DNA from: Sphingobacterium sp. SGR-19
Lineage (GTDB): Bacteria; Bacteroidota; Bacteroidia; Sphingobacteriales; Sphingobacteriaceae
Assembly (NCBI RefSeq): GCF_011043555.1
Contig: NZ_JAAKGS010000002.1
Span: 434,001-498,000 of the forward strand
Direction: 5' to 3'
Length of the DNA stretch: 64,000 bases
The notes beneath the pieces were generated by a model, which was not told the DNA's origin, ran no database searches, and saw only the letters and a program-made list of their open reading frames with translations. The first letter of the stretch is position 1; each line of letters opens with the position of its first letter. Position numbers and translations under genes: made by a program. Below, piece by piece: positions 7,580-16,546 of the stretch.

Positions 7580-10500
7580 TGAACAAATTCCTGTTATTCC
7601 GGTTAATCGCCGTACTGACCTTTGTAGGTCTTCTCTTCGATGGTCACGCGCAAGTGCGACAGTCCCGCTTCGCGCCGGCGTTGGGCAATACACAGCAAAT
7701 AACAGCATCCTATTTCGACCGGGATTCGGCGATGCTTTTTGCTTATGATGCCTCGGGTACCGTGGTCGTATGGGATACGGATAATATGCGTCCTATACGT
7801 AGTTTCCCGACAGTTCCTATGGATATCTGGAATCCAATCGTCCAGCCAACGGCGACTTCGTTCTACCAGTCCAATATCGATATCCACGTCAACCGGAACA
7901 AATTCTGGGTTATGCGGACGGATTCTTTTGATAACGGCAAAAATGGCGTATATGATGTTTACGGTCGCGTGTCGGGTACGCATTTCTACCAGTCGGACAC
8001 GACCGTGACCACAGAGCGTATACATTTATTGCGAAAGGACAATGGCTTAGCGCTAATACGTAGCGGCAAAAAGCCATTCTATGAAAATGGAGGTGTATTT
8101 TGGGGCGCTTTAGCTGTCTATATCGACGATAGCGCCCGCACGGTCAATCTAAAACAGCCGGGAGCGGTCTGCCTCCGGCTCTCCCCCGATGAAAGCAAGA
8201 TTGCTATTGGATATGAGTGGGGCGGGGTAGAGGTGTTTGATATGCAAAACCTCAAATGTATATTCCGCTCGGAACGACCCGCGGAGTATGTAGCGCGGGA
8301 GGTCAACGATATCTTGTTTCTACCCAACGATCGGGGTATCGTCTATACATATAAATACAGTTCACCATATGCGGTATTTGTGCACAAATTCATAGATACG
8401 TCCCCATATTCGCAAGCTGTACAGCTGAGTGGTGAATTCGCTGCAGGGAAACTTGCCGCGGCCTTGTCGCCTTCCGGCCGTTATTTGGCAATAGCTGGTC
8501 GTTCTACGCTTGATATTTATGATTTGGAAACCGAGACAAAAGTCTTTACACAATCTACCAGCTACGGAAACCTCGGGCTCGATATCGCGAATGGTCTGCA
8601 CTTTCTCAACGACGACATTCTATTATTGGCAGGAAAGGCTCAGGAAGAAAATATCTACCAGTGGTATATGCAAAACACCGGAGCCGGACTGTATAAATTC
8701 GATTGGAAAGCAGGGATCAGATCAGCGAATTATGCTAGGGACAATGCGCGAATGGGCGCGCTGCTTGGAGGTACCCTTAGTGCCGTGGGCGACTATAGTT
8801 TCCGTATCCACGATTTTTCTGGCGGATACATCAGTAGTTGGTCACATGTGATGACACCGAGTAGGTTGGAAAACCGATTCCTGCATTATGGTACAGGGCT
8901 ATCTATGGAGGTAAGCGATTTTTTGAATCGTAACCAGTTGCCCCAAAGATCGTTCAACGATACGTTGCAGGCAGGACAGCAAAGATACGGACTGCTTATT
9001 GACGATGCTTTGCCCGAAACAAGTTGGTTGGCGACCGCGTTGGTTGGCGATAGTGCCGCACTGCTTCGGATTGACAGTACCCAAACGGGTTTTGAGGGCT
9101 TTATTTCCTTTAAACATCTGCATGGATATGAACTTAAACGAATCCACTCGGGGCGACAGTTCCTGATTTGGCAGAAAACGACTCACGTACGGAGCAATAT
9201 GTTTACCCAGCAACTTGCGGTGAGTAACATGGACGGTAGGGTCTTGCTGGCCGATTCAATACAGTTTTTTGCGGAATCGCCTTATCTGTTTTCGAAAGAT
9301 GGTGCGTGGTTGGCCTATAGACGCAGCAACGCTGAAATAGTATATGTGTCTACCGACCGCTTTGACGATAAGCATGTTCTGCAAACCGGACTGGACGCGT
9401 CGTATTATATGCCCAATCGGCTTCAGTTTGACAGCGCTTCCGCCCGATTTGCGTTTCAGCAGTACAATCCCGATGGACTGCAGACGTTTACGCTGGCTCA
9501 AGTGGTATTAAACAGCCATGCTACAGATACCTTGGCGACAATCCCTATACGGCCTCTTGTCTTTGCATTAACAACAGACTTTAAGCATTTGGCGTTGTCT
9601 TACTCCTTCAATGTGGTGAATGAGGAGTTAGTGGGCGACAGTACACGTTTAGCGCGCGCAGTGTCATTCGGCATGCGCAATGAATATCAACCTACTATCC
9701 TGCTTATGGATGTAGGGACGGATAATTATCGCGCTATCCCTACGCGTGGTGGCTATCCGGCAACACAGCTGCTGGTCGACGACCGACGGATTACTGCGTT
9801 ACAGCAAGACGGATTGCTTTATTATTATGATCTGGGCGATACCAATAAAGTAGTGTCTCATCAATTGGAAGGTGTTTCACAAAGTTTCTTTACCGATTCC
9901 TGCTATTTCGCCACGGAAGAGTTGGTGCCGCAGATTAACTTCCTATCAGCCTTCGACTACCATCCCGTAGGTCGGCAGGATGTATATTACAATAGACCGC
10001 ATACCTTTTTACGGCTATTTGGCGACGATCGTAGTGTGACCGCTGCGCTTTATGAAAAAGCTTACGAGAAGCGGTTACGGCAATATGACTACGACTTCAG
10101 CGACGCTGCTGTCAATAGCGTTCCACCGCGTATTCGGATAGAACCAGCTATTGGTATTGGATTCCACACGCACGCCGACCAGTTGGAGATTCCGGTGTAT
10201 TTGGACGGAGGATCGCCGATTGAACACCTTTTTGTTACCGTCAATGGGTATGCTATTCACGGTAAAGCAGGTCTGACAGTTGCGCACCGTACACGTGAGC
10301 TCAGGGTAAAGGTTCCGCTGGATTCGGGGCATAACCACATTCAACTGCAGGCAGTCAGTGCAGATCATCGCTACGCCCCGCCTGTCAATTTGCAATATCG
10401 TGCGGATTTTACGCAAGTTAAGAAACCCAGAACATTGTGGTTACTCGCTGCGGGTGTATCCGACTATCAGGACACTACTCAACGACTCCAATTTGCCGCG

Positions 10501-11448
10501 AAGGATGCCCAAGATATGACGCGCGTGTTCACCTATAAAGAAAACTACGACACGGTGGTTGTCCGCACACTTCTCAACGAGCAGGTACAGCGTGATGCAC
10601 TGCTTAAAGAAATACAGATGGCGTCCACTCTTGGTAAAGACGACGTCTTCATTCTATATCTTGCTGGTCATGGCTTGTTGGATGATGACGCTAACTTCCA
10701 CTATGCCACGTACAATATGGATTTTGACAGGCCTGCCGCATATGGTCTAGCTTACGAAACGCTTATGTCGACACTGGAACAATTATCCGTGCGTAACAAG
10801 CTGTTGCTGTTGGATGCCTGCCATAGTGGACTGGTGGATCGTAGTACGGTCAGCATCGGCCGTGCCGACGCTGTTACCTCTGAGGGGACAGTCAGTGTTC
10901 AGGGAGCCCGAGGTGGGGGTGTCAGAAACACGAATACAACGGTTCGTCTACGGGAGCAGGATGTGTTCTTATTTATGCAACAAACGTTTTCGTCTTTGGC
11001 GTATGATAACCATGTGAGTGTACTTTCGGCCGCTTTGGGCAACAACTTGGCATTGGAAAACAACCGTCTACAGAACGGACTTTTTACTTATGCGCTCATC
11101 AAAGGGCTCGGTTTGGCGAAGGCGACTGATCGCTATAATGTTCAGGGCGATTTGATGACCATAGCGATGGATGACAGTACGGCCAAACGGGAGTACGGTG
11201 AATCTTCTACCGTAACGGTGCCCCAGCTTCAGCATTATATACAGCGGGAAGTGCAACGCCTGAGCCGTGGATATCAGGTGCCGAGTTTCACACTTAGTCG
11301 TAATGCCGAAAATATCTGGTTTTCTGAGAGTTCCTTTCCACGATACCTATATACCTTCAGTTATCAACCATTGGAAGGTGAGTCAAAATTAAGCGACGAA
11401 GAGAAATATAAATTGTTTTTAGACCGGTATAAAGAATTCAGAAAGTAA
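7576..11448 (+). CDS. large exported protein: beta-propeller-like repeats plus C-terminal caspase (C14) domain
   Basis: The 1290-residue protein has a signal peptide (about 1-25). Residues about 30-820 are built of short beta segments with WD40-like phrases (GTVVVWDTD, LSPDESKIAIGYEWGGVEVFD, LSPSGRYLAIAG), consistent with one or two beta-propellers for protein binding. A beta-sandwich linker spans about 850-945. The C-terminal caspase domain has the dyad His1032 (LAGHGLLDD) and Cys1082 (DACHSGL), both intact. The start ATGA overlaps the stop of the previous caspase gene, suggesting translational coupling. Propeller plus caspase fusions are known in Bacteroidota and Cyanobacteria. Here the propeller may recruit the target or sense a signal, while the 680-residue partner may be the co-processed protease. 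Confidence 0.85.
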   Translation: MMNKFLLFRLIAVLTFVGLLFDGHAQVRQSRFAPALGNTQQITASYFDRDSAMLFAYDASGTVVVWDTDNMRPIRSFPTVPMDIWNPIVQPTATSFYQSNIDIHVNRNKFWVMRTDSFDNGKNGVYDVYGRVSGTHFYQSDTTVTTERIHLLRKDNGLALIRSGKKPFYENGGVFWGALAVYIDDSARTVNLKQPGAVCLRLSPDESKIAIGYEWGGVEVFDMQNLKCIFRSERPAEYVAREVNDILFLPNDRGIVYTYKYSSPYAVFVHKFIDTSPYSQAVQLSGEFAAGKLAAALSPSGRYLAIAGRSTLDIYDLETETKVFTQSTSYGNLGLDIANGLHFLNDDILLLAGKAQEENIYQWYMQNTGAGLYKFDWKAGIRSANYARDNARMGALLGGTLSAVGDYSFRIHDFSGGYISSWSHVMTPSRLENRFLHYGTGLSMEVSDFLNRNQLPQRSFNDTLQAGQQRYGLLIDDALPETSWLATALVGDSAALLRIDSTQTGFEGFISFKHLHGYELKRIHSGRQFLIWQKTTHVRSNMFTQQLAVSNMDGRVLLADSIQFFAESPYLFSKDGAWLAYRRSNAEIVYVSTDRFDDKHVLQTGLDASYYMPNRLQFDSASARFAFQQYNPDGLQTFTLAQVVLNSHATDTLATIPIRPLVFALTTDFKHLALSYSFNVVNEELVGDSTRLARAVSFGMRNEYQPTILLMDVGTDNYRAIPTRGGYPATQLLVDDRRITALQQDGLLYYYDLGDTNKVVSHQLEGVSQSFFTDSCYFATEELVPQINFLSAFDYHPVGRQDVYYNRPHTFLRLFGDDRSVTAALYEKAYEKRLRQYDYDFSDAAVNSVPPRIRIEPAIGIGFHTHADQLEIPVYLDGGSPIEHLFVTVNGYAIHGKAGLTVAHRTRELRVKVPLDSGHNHIQLQAVSADHRYAPPVNLQYRADFTQVKKPRTLWLLAAGVSDYQDTTQRLQFAAKDAQDMTRVFTYKENYDTVVVRTLLNEQVQRDALLKEIQMASTLGKDDVFILYLAGHGLLDDDANFHYATYNMDFDRPAAYGLAYETLMSTLEQLSVRNKLLLLDACHSGLVDRSTVSIGRADAVTSEGTVSVQGARGGGVRNTNTTVRLREQDVFLFMQQTFSSLAYDNHVSVLSAALGNNLALENNRLQNGLFTYALIKGLGLAKATDRYNVQGDLMTIAMDDSTAKREYGESSTVTVPQLQHYIQREVQRLSRGYQVPSFTLSRNAENIWFSESSFPRYLYTFSYQPLEGESKLSDEEKYKLFLDRYKEFRK

Positions 11449-11562
11449 CAACTTAGGAATAACTACGTCAGAGGCATCGAAGAGATAGCCTTAGATAGCT
11501 ATCGAAAAAATTAATACATTTCCTCTATAAAATAAGCCTTGAATGGCAGAGGAGCGAAATAG

Positions 11563-11607
11563 ATTCATTTTATATACTGCGCAATTAAGTTGCATATAAA
11601 AATGAAT
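11563..11607. repeat. A/T-rich inverted repeat in the gap after the caspase operon
   Basis: ATTCATTTTATAT (11563-11575) is complementary, with one bulge, to ATATAAAAATGAAT (11594-11607), enclosing an inner GCGCAATTAAGTTGC. It has no downstream T-run, so a terminator role is doubtful. It lies in the 326-nt gap 11449-11774, which otherwise holds one possible small ORF and the promoter of the next gene. Confidence 0.45.
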
Positions 11608-11623
11608 TTATTTAGGTTTGAGT

Positions 11624-11737
11624 ATGCATATACTTACATGGACAATAGGAAGGGAGGAGATTGTTATCCTATCCATTTTGGTTATCATATTGGTTTTTTT
11701 CGGGATTGTTTTTAGTCGTTTGTTGAAGAGGAAGTAA
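11624..11737 (+). CDS. possible 37-residue membrane protein resembling a TatA N-terminus
   Basis: An ATG ORF of 37 codons encodes a charged start with TIGREEIVIL, a hydrophobic helix of about 18 residues ending FFG, and a basic tail SRLLKRK. The pattern G-x-E, then a short transmembrane helix, then FG, then a basic amphipathic start is that of TatA-type proteins. The long amphipathic helix of real TatA is missing. A purine-rich stretch lies inside rather than before the ORF. The -33 box of the next gene's promoter overlaps its last codons, which weakens the case. It could be a real single-pass microprotein, a tatA remnant, or chance. Confidence 0.3.
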   Translation: MHILTWTIGREEIVILSILVIILVFFGIVFSRLLKRK

Positions 11738-11750
11738 TGCGTACCTTTGC
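11719..11750 (+). promoter_or_regulatory. promoter of the deoxyhypusine-synthase-like gene
   Basis: TTTG (11719-11722), a 19-nt spacer, then TACCTTTGC (11742-11750) match the Bacteroidota -33/-7 consensus TTTG-N19-TAnnTTTG exactly. The predicted start of transcription is near 11755, leaving a leader of about 20 nt before the ATG at 11775. Confidence 0.7.
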
Positions 11751-11774
11751 TAATAGAATAGAAAACTTGAAACT

Positions 11775-12755
11775 ATGAGTACACAAAAAGGTCCTATTTC
11801 TCAATTTATAGAGAAAAACTACTTACATTTCAACGCAGCTGCTTTGGTAGATGCGGCTAAAGGATATGAGACCCACCTATTGGAAGGAGGAAAGATGTTA
11901 ATCTCTTTGGGCGGTGCTATGAGTACAGCCGAATTAGGAATTTCACTGGCGGAAATGATCCGTCAAGATAAAGTCCATATTATTTCTTGTACTGGTGCGA
12001 ATTTGGAAGAAGATGTAATGAATTTAGTCGCGCATTCCCATTATAAGCGTGTACCCAATTATCGTGATCTGACGCCGGAGCAAGAGCGTGAATTGTTAGA
12101 CCAGCATTATAACCGCGTAACGGATACCTGTATTCCGGAAGAGGAAGCTTTTCGCCGTTTACAGAAGCATTTAGAAGATGTTTGGCATGCTGCTGAGGAA
12201 AAAGGCGAACGCTATCTGCCTCATGAGTTTCTATATCAAGTGGTGAATTCGGGTGTATTGGAACAATACTACGAAATTGATCCGAAGAACTCTTGGATTG
12301 TCGCCGCGGCGGAGAAAAACCTTCCTATCGTATGTCCGGGATGGGAGGATTCTACAACGGGAAATATCTTTGCTTCCAATGTAATTAAAGGTAATCTGAA
12401 AGCCAGCACAGTGAAGTCAGGTATTGAATATATGATCTATTTAACCGAATGGTATCGTGCTAATTCCGGTGGTAAAGGCGTAGGATTCTTCCAGATTGCT
12501 GGTGGTATATCCGGAGATTTTCCTATCTGTGTTGTACCGATGATGTACCAGGATCTAGAATGGGAAGATGTACCTTTTTGGGCTTACTTCTGTCAGATAT
12601 CGGATTCAACGACTTCTTATGGTTCGTATTCAGGTGCGGTTCCCAATGAGAAAATTACTTGGGGTAAATTGGATATAGATACACCGAAGTTTGTAGTGGA
12701 GTCTGATGCTACTATTGTGGCGCCGTTGATTTTCTCTTATATTTTAGGACATTAA
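11775..12755 (+). CDS. deoxyhypusine synthase family protein
   Basis: The 326-residue protein matches the deoxyhypusine synthase fold throughout. It has an NAD-binding segment around MLISLGGAMSTAELG (40-54), HIISCTGANLEED (73-85) and, near the C-terminus, ITWGKLDIDTPKFVVESDA. The Lys of the WGK motif is the residue that forms the enzyme-imine intermediate. Bacteria lack eIF5A, and characterised bacterial homologues are often homospermidine synthases that transfer the aminobutyl group of spermidine or putrescine to putrescine. A polyamine role is therefore likelier than hypusination. It has its own strong promoter. No other polyamine gene is adjacent; the following gene is of unknown function. 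Confidence 0.85.
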   Translation: MSTQKGPISQFIEKNYLHFNAAALVDAAKGYETHLLEGGKMLISLGGAMSTAELGISLAEMIRQDKVHIISCTGANLEEDVMNLVAHSHYKRVPNYRDLTPEQERELLDQHYNRVTDTCIPEEEAFRRLQKHLEDVWHAAEEKGERYLPHEFLYQVVNSGVLEQYYEIDPKNSWIVAAAEKNLPIVCPGWEDSTTGNIFASNVIKGNLKASTVKSGIEYMIYLTEWYRANSGGKGVGFFQIAGGISGDFPICVVPMMYQDLEWEDVPFWAYFCQISDSTTSYGSYSGAVPNEKITWGKLDIDTPKFVVESDATIVAPLIFSYILGH

Positions 12756-12777
12756 TCTTTCTTCCCTCCCTCTCCCT

Positions 12778-13308
12778 ATGAGTCATTTGAAAACAGACAA
12801 CCCTGTTGCACTTCAAGCGTTAATGTCAGAAACTCTTTTCGTTTCCAAAAAGGAAGAAGTAGCTGTAGCTTCACGGTCAGGAAATGTCGTGGATGAGACC
12901 AAAGGAGGAGAGGGAGCAGAATTTATTTACCAAGGCGATAAATCTACGGGTATATTATTTATCTTACGTTATCCTGATTATCCTTATTTTTCACCACAAG
13001 CGGAAGAGGCTTTTGTGAAAACCTTAGGTGCGCTCCATCTGTCGTTTAAAAATGTAGCGGTCGTTAATTTGGCAAATCCGCACAATCCCAACGATTTTAA
13101 GCGGATTATGCAGTTTTTTGAACCGACCAAGATTACCTTGCTTGGTGTCGAACCCGTCTCGCTCAAGCTTCCCGACATTGCACACAACGCGTATATGAAA
13201 GGACGGGTGGCGACAGTCTTCAATACCTTCAGCTTTGAGGAGATGTTTGCTGATGTACAAAAGAAAAAAATGTTCTGGAACGAATTTAAGACGTTTATTA
13301 ATTCGTAG
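12778..13308 (+). CDS. conserved protein of unknown function upstream of rdgB
   Basis: The 176-residue protein is soluble with no signal peptide. It has a beta strand GILFILRYPDYPYF (about 59-72), an alternating alpha/beta centre with VAVVNLANPHNP (about 93-104) and ITLLGVEP (about 119-126), and a basic C-terminal helix (KKKMFWNEFKTF). This looks like a small Rossmann-like domain. I do not recognise the family. It sits 22 nt after the deoxyhypusine-synthase-like gene and 16 nt before rdgB on the same strand, so it is probably part of the same transcript. Confidence 0.75.
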   Translation: MSHLKTDNPVALQALMSETLFVSKKEEVAVASRSGNVVDETKGGEGAEFIYQGDKSTGILFILRYPDYPYFSPQAEEAFVKTLGALHLSFKNVAVVNLANPHNPNDFKRIMQFFEPTKITLLGVEPVSLKLPDIAHNAYMKGRVATVFNTFSFEEMFADVQKKKMFWNEFKTFINS

Positions 13309-13324
13309 GAACGAATTACGAAAA

Positions 13325-13903
13325 ATGGAATTAGTTTTTGCAACAAACAACGCCCATAAGCTTGAAGAGGTTCAAGCGATTGTTGGGAATAGGTTTACTA
13401 TAAAATCTTTAGCTGATATCGGTTGTTCGGATGATATTCCGGAAACCGGCGTGACCTTTGAAGAGAATGCCAAACAGAAAACAGACTATCTTTTCCATAA
13501 ATACGGACTGGATTGTTTCGGCGATGATTCCGGATTGGAAATTGATGCGCTGAACGGAGAGCCTGGTGTTTATTCTGCCCGTTATTCCGGGTCGCGTGAT
13601 ATGGAAAGGAATATCGACTTGGTATTATCCAGATTGGGTGATAATCCGGGACGGACGGCATGTTTTCGAACGGTAATTTCGCTTTTTCTGAATAAACAAC
13701 AATATTTCTTTGAGGGTGTTATTGAAGGACATATCATTCATGAGCGTAGGGGGGCGGGAGGTTTTGGTTACGATCCTATTTTTATTCCTGCAGGCTATGA
13801 TAAAACATTTGCGGAAATGACCCCCGAAGAGAAAAATAAAATCAGCCATCGGGCTATTGCGGTAGGGAAATTAGCGGCGTTTTTGAAAGATAATGCTGAT
13901 TAG
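13325..13903 (+). CDS. rdgB: XTP/dITP pyrophosphatase (non-canonical purine NTP pyrophosphatase)
   Basis: From the ATG at 13325 the protein is 192 residues, the usual length for this house-cleaning enzyme. It hydrolyses dITP, XTP and ITP to the monophosphate. The N-terminal motif VFATNNAHKLEEV (4-16) and the later GDDSGLEIDALNGEPGVYSAR segment with FGYDPIF are the family signatures. An earlier in-frame ATG at 13235 would overlap the preceding gene by 74 nt and add unrelated residues, so it is rejected. Confidence 0.92.
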   Translation: MELVFATNNAHKLEEVQAIVGNRFTIKSLADIGCSDDIPETGVTFEENAKQKTDYLFHKYGLDCFGDDSGLEIDALNGEPGVYSARYSGSRDMERNIDLVLSRLGDNPGRTACFRTVISLFLNKQQYFFEGVIEGHIIHERRGAGGFGYDPIFIPAGYDKTFAEMTPEEKNKISHRAIAVGKLAAFLKDNAD

Positions 13904-13994
13904 GTATTTAGTTATTGCGTTATAAACCATAGATATACTTCCTCAAAGTATAATGTGAAGATGGGACATAAAGATAGCTTATTCGAAATTTCCG

Positions 13995-16490
13995 TTATTT
14001 TGCTGTACCTCTTGAACCTGTTGCTGCCTCTTTTTCCGGTTGCGCTGCTTCTGGTGCCGGTTTCTTCGGCTCGATTTCTGTTTCACTCGTCTCTACAGGA
14101 GACGCCGCTTCCTTTTCTTCTTCGGTTTGCTGAGGTGCTCCGTTTTCCGATTCGGTTTCTTCTTCCTTTCCTGAAGTTGATGAAGTTTCCTCGTCTGGAT
14201 TTTCCACTATGTCATCCGGAATGCTAGGCGAGTTTCCGTCCGGAGCACCTCCTGGGGGTGCTTCTGGTTTCTCTATCTCCCGTTTCCGGTTCATCATGTC
14301 TTCTTTTGATTTCGGTCGATCTTGCGGTCGCCAAATGAATCCCGGTAACACCTCGTTTTCCTGCGTCACTTGTTTAAAGGGGTAAAGCTTTTGGTCTACT
14401 TTCCGTATCGTGATGTAGTCAATGATTTTTTTGCCCTCCATTTTGATTTTGATCCGCGCGCCACGATCGTGGAACATCTCCGTTATCCGATGGGTCTTAT
14501 CATTGGTCGCAAACGTTAGGTTCTCCGCATTTCCATCTACGTAGAGCCGGTCAATAGAATTGTTGGCGAAGAAAGCGGTAATCTTACGTCCTTTGAGCTG
14601 ATTAAATTTCACCGTATCTAACACTGCATTGACCATAAAGGCATTGTTGATCAGTAAAGCGTTGTCCATTCGCTGGTTTTGAATCTGCATATAGATCGTG
14701 TCGGACGAAATCTGCGATCCTTCTGCCCATATCATCGGGCGTCCCATAAAGCGGAACATGGAATCTGCCATGCCATAGTATACCGAATCGGCAACCGCCT
14801 GTAAATCGGATTTGAACAAGCGGACATTATAATACGCTTTAACAATCCGCGTTCGAGCGGTGTCTAGATAAGCGTCATCAGTGGTATCTTTGAAGGTGGT
14901 GTCTGGGGTTTGAGCGCTAGCTATCGCCTGATTGATGAGGCTGTCTGCCGTAGCTTCTTCCGGAATGACAGCTTGCTGTCGTAATACGGAGTCTTGTGCC
15001 ATGCTTCGCGGAATATCTGCCCGGGCAGCCTCCTTGACAACTGCTGCTGGTTTAGTGGAGTTTATTGGAGTGACTTTTTTGATTCCTGTAGCCTTATCTA
15101 TCGTTGATTTTTCTTCGATTCTTTTTGCCGCTGAAGCCTCTATACTATCTATTACCCCGTTAACAAAAATGCTATCTCTGGAGACGCTATCGATAGTGGT
15201 TTTAACAGAGTCGGACAGTTGCGTTAGACTATCCGTTTCTACGCCGTTGTCATTCGAGCCATAGTCATCCTCGTCGCCGTAATCGATATCCTCATCGGTC
15301 TCAATTTCTCCGCCACTCCGGTCTAGCTTGAAATCTAGTGCTTTATAATCCCGTAGCATAATCACGCGCGAATAGAGCGTGTCGGCCGTCATATACACGG
15401 AATCTACTTTGGCAGTATCTCGCGGAAGCTGCATCTGCGTAGAGTCTATATCCGTTATAATTTCTTGACCTGTCGGTATATCGTCTTCTTCTACCTGAAT
15501 GATCTCTTCCTGCGATGTTTCACCTTCTCTCGCTTTTGCCTTTTCAGAATAGTCGGTTTTGACGGAATCTATGGGCGTGATAGCTGTGCTATCTGGGGGT
15601 GTAGAACTGGTAGAGTCATTTTCAACTACCATCGTGATCAGAGGTTTGTCGGTCATCGTAATAGATTCATCCGCCTGGTCGTATAAACCGTAACCGCCGT
15701 AGGCGTAGAATTTGTCCAAGGTATCGACAAATACAACATTTCGATAGGCTTTTCCTACACCTGTAGCCCTATCGTAGTAAAGACTGTCGCCCTTTAAGAA
15801 ACGTGTTCCTTCTGTATATAAATTGTTTTTGGAGAAATTGGCTATGCCTGTCTCTGTATTATAATTGCCTTTTTCGGTATACAGATTTTCACCACTATTT
15901 CCTTTGATGTTTGTTGGTCCAAAGAAATACGTCATGCGCTGGTTTGAATTGTAACGCATGGTATCGGTATAAATTTTTACATCGGGCGTACGCACAACGA
16001 CTTTATTTCGAAAATAGGCATCTTGTGTGTTTTCGAAATAATAAGCATTTCGCGAGGTAATGGTATCACCTTTGGAGACAATCCGTCCTCCTCCGGTATA
16101 ATTACCTATTTTGTCACGCATCTTATAGATGAGATGATTTGTAGTTAAAACCGAATTGGCATCTACCATGCGGACGTTATTCGTTAACGTGGCAATCTGT
16201 GGAGCGGCATCATAATGCAAGCGGTCGGAGTAGATGATTGTTCCCGATGGTTGGGTGATAACGACGTTGCCGAAAGCCTCAAAGAACTGTCGACCAATTT
16301 CATCTTCGTAGATGATACCACTGTCTGCAGACAAGGTATTTCCTTTGTGTGCATAAACAGGTTGAATACTGCTGAATCCCTGTTGATCGATAATCGTGCT
16401 GTACCTCGAAGAGATAAGACGTAGCTCTTCCTGGGCAAATAGCGATGTGAGCCACACGAGGTTTAAAATAAGAGCAAAACAGTATTTCAC
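13995..16490 (-). CDS. OstA-like outer-membrane LPS transport protein with long acidic linker and tail
   Basis: The 831-residue protein starts with GTG at 16490 and has a signal peptide (about 1-19, ending in LFAQ). Residues about 25-290 are successive OstA/LptA-type beta-jellyroll segments (SADSGIIYED, FFEAFGNVVI, IIYSDRLHYD, LTTNHLIYKM). A Ser/Thr/Asp-rich low-complexity linker covers about 290-540. A second OstA-like part with an LptD-like look follows (VRLFKSDLQAVADSVYYG, then FRFMGRPMIWAEG). The last 90 residues are Pro/Glu-rich and disordered. It likely carries LPS across the periplasm. The -7 box TATTTTTG (16503-16496) lies 5 nt before the GTG, so the mRNA may be leaderless. Confidence 0.75.
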   Translation of the reverse strand: MKYCFALILNLVWLTSLFAQEELRLISSRYSTIIDQQGFSSIQPVYAHKGNTLSADSGIIYEDEIGRQFFEAFGNVVITQPSGTIIYSDRLHYDAAPQIATLTNNVRMVDANSVLTTNHLIYKMRDKIGNYTGGGRIVSKGDTITSRNAYYFENTQDAYFRNKVVVRTPDVKIYTDTMRYNSNQRMTYFFGPTNIKGNSGENLYTEKGNYNTETGIANFSKNNLYTEGTRFLKGDSLYYDRATGVGKAYRNVVFVDTLDKFYAYGGYGLYDQADESITMTDKPLITMVVENDSTSSTPPDSTAITPIDSVKTDYSEKAKAREGETSQEEIIQVEEDDIPTGQEIITDIDSTQMQLPRDTAKVDSVYMTADTLYSRVIMLRDYKALDFKLDRSGGEIETDEDIDYGDEDDYGSNDNGVETDSLTQLSDSVKTTIDSVSRDSIFVNGVIDSIEASAAKRIEEKSTIDKATGIKKVTPINSTKPAAVVKEAARADIPRSMAQDSVLRQQAVIPEEATADSLINQAIASAQTPDTTFKDTTDDAYLDTARTRIVKAYYNVRLFKSDLQAVADSVYYGMADSMFRFMGRPMIWAEGSQISSDTIYMQIQNQRMDNALLINNAFMVNAVLDTVKFNQLKGRKITAFFANNSIDRLYVDGNAENLTFATNDKTHRITEMFHDRGARIKIKMEGKKIIDYITIRKVDQKLYPFKQVTQENEVLPGFIWRPQDRPKSKEDMMNRKREIEKPEAPPGGAPDGNSPSIPDDIVENPDEETSSTSGKEEETESENGAPQQTEEEKEAASPVETSETEIEPKKPAPEAAQPEKEAATGSRGTAK

Positions 16491-16495
16491 GGAGG

Positions 16496-16503
16496 CAAAA
16501 ATA
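16496..16503 (-). promoter_or_regulatory. predicted -7 box of the OstA-like gene
   Basis: On the minus strand TATTTTTG followed by C matches TAnnTTTGC and ends 5 nt before the GTG start, predicting a leaderless or nearly leaderless transcript. Confidence 0.45.
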
Positions 16504-16546
16504 GTTAATTAAATAGCAAAAATTTGTTAAAGCAAAATTTTTTCAT

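Noticed and set aside
4553-11448. A gasdermin, CBASS or toxin-antitoxin type defence island around the caspases
   Set aside because: Neighbours are exported or lipid-anchored and no pore-former, cyclase, nuclease or transposase is present.
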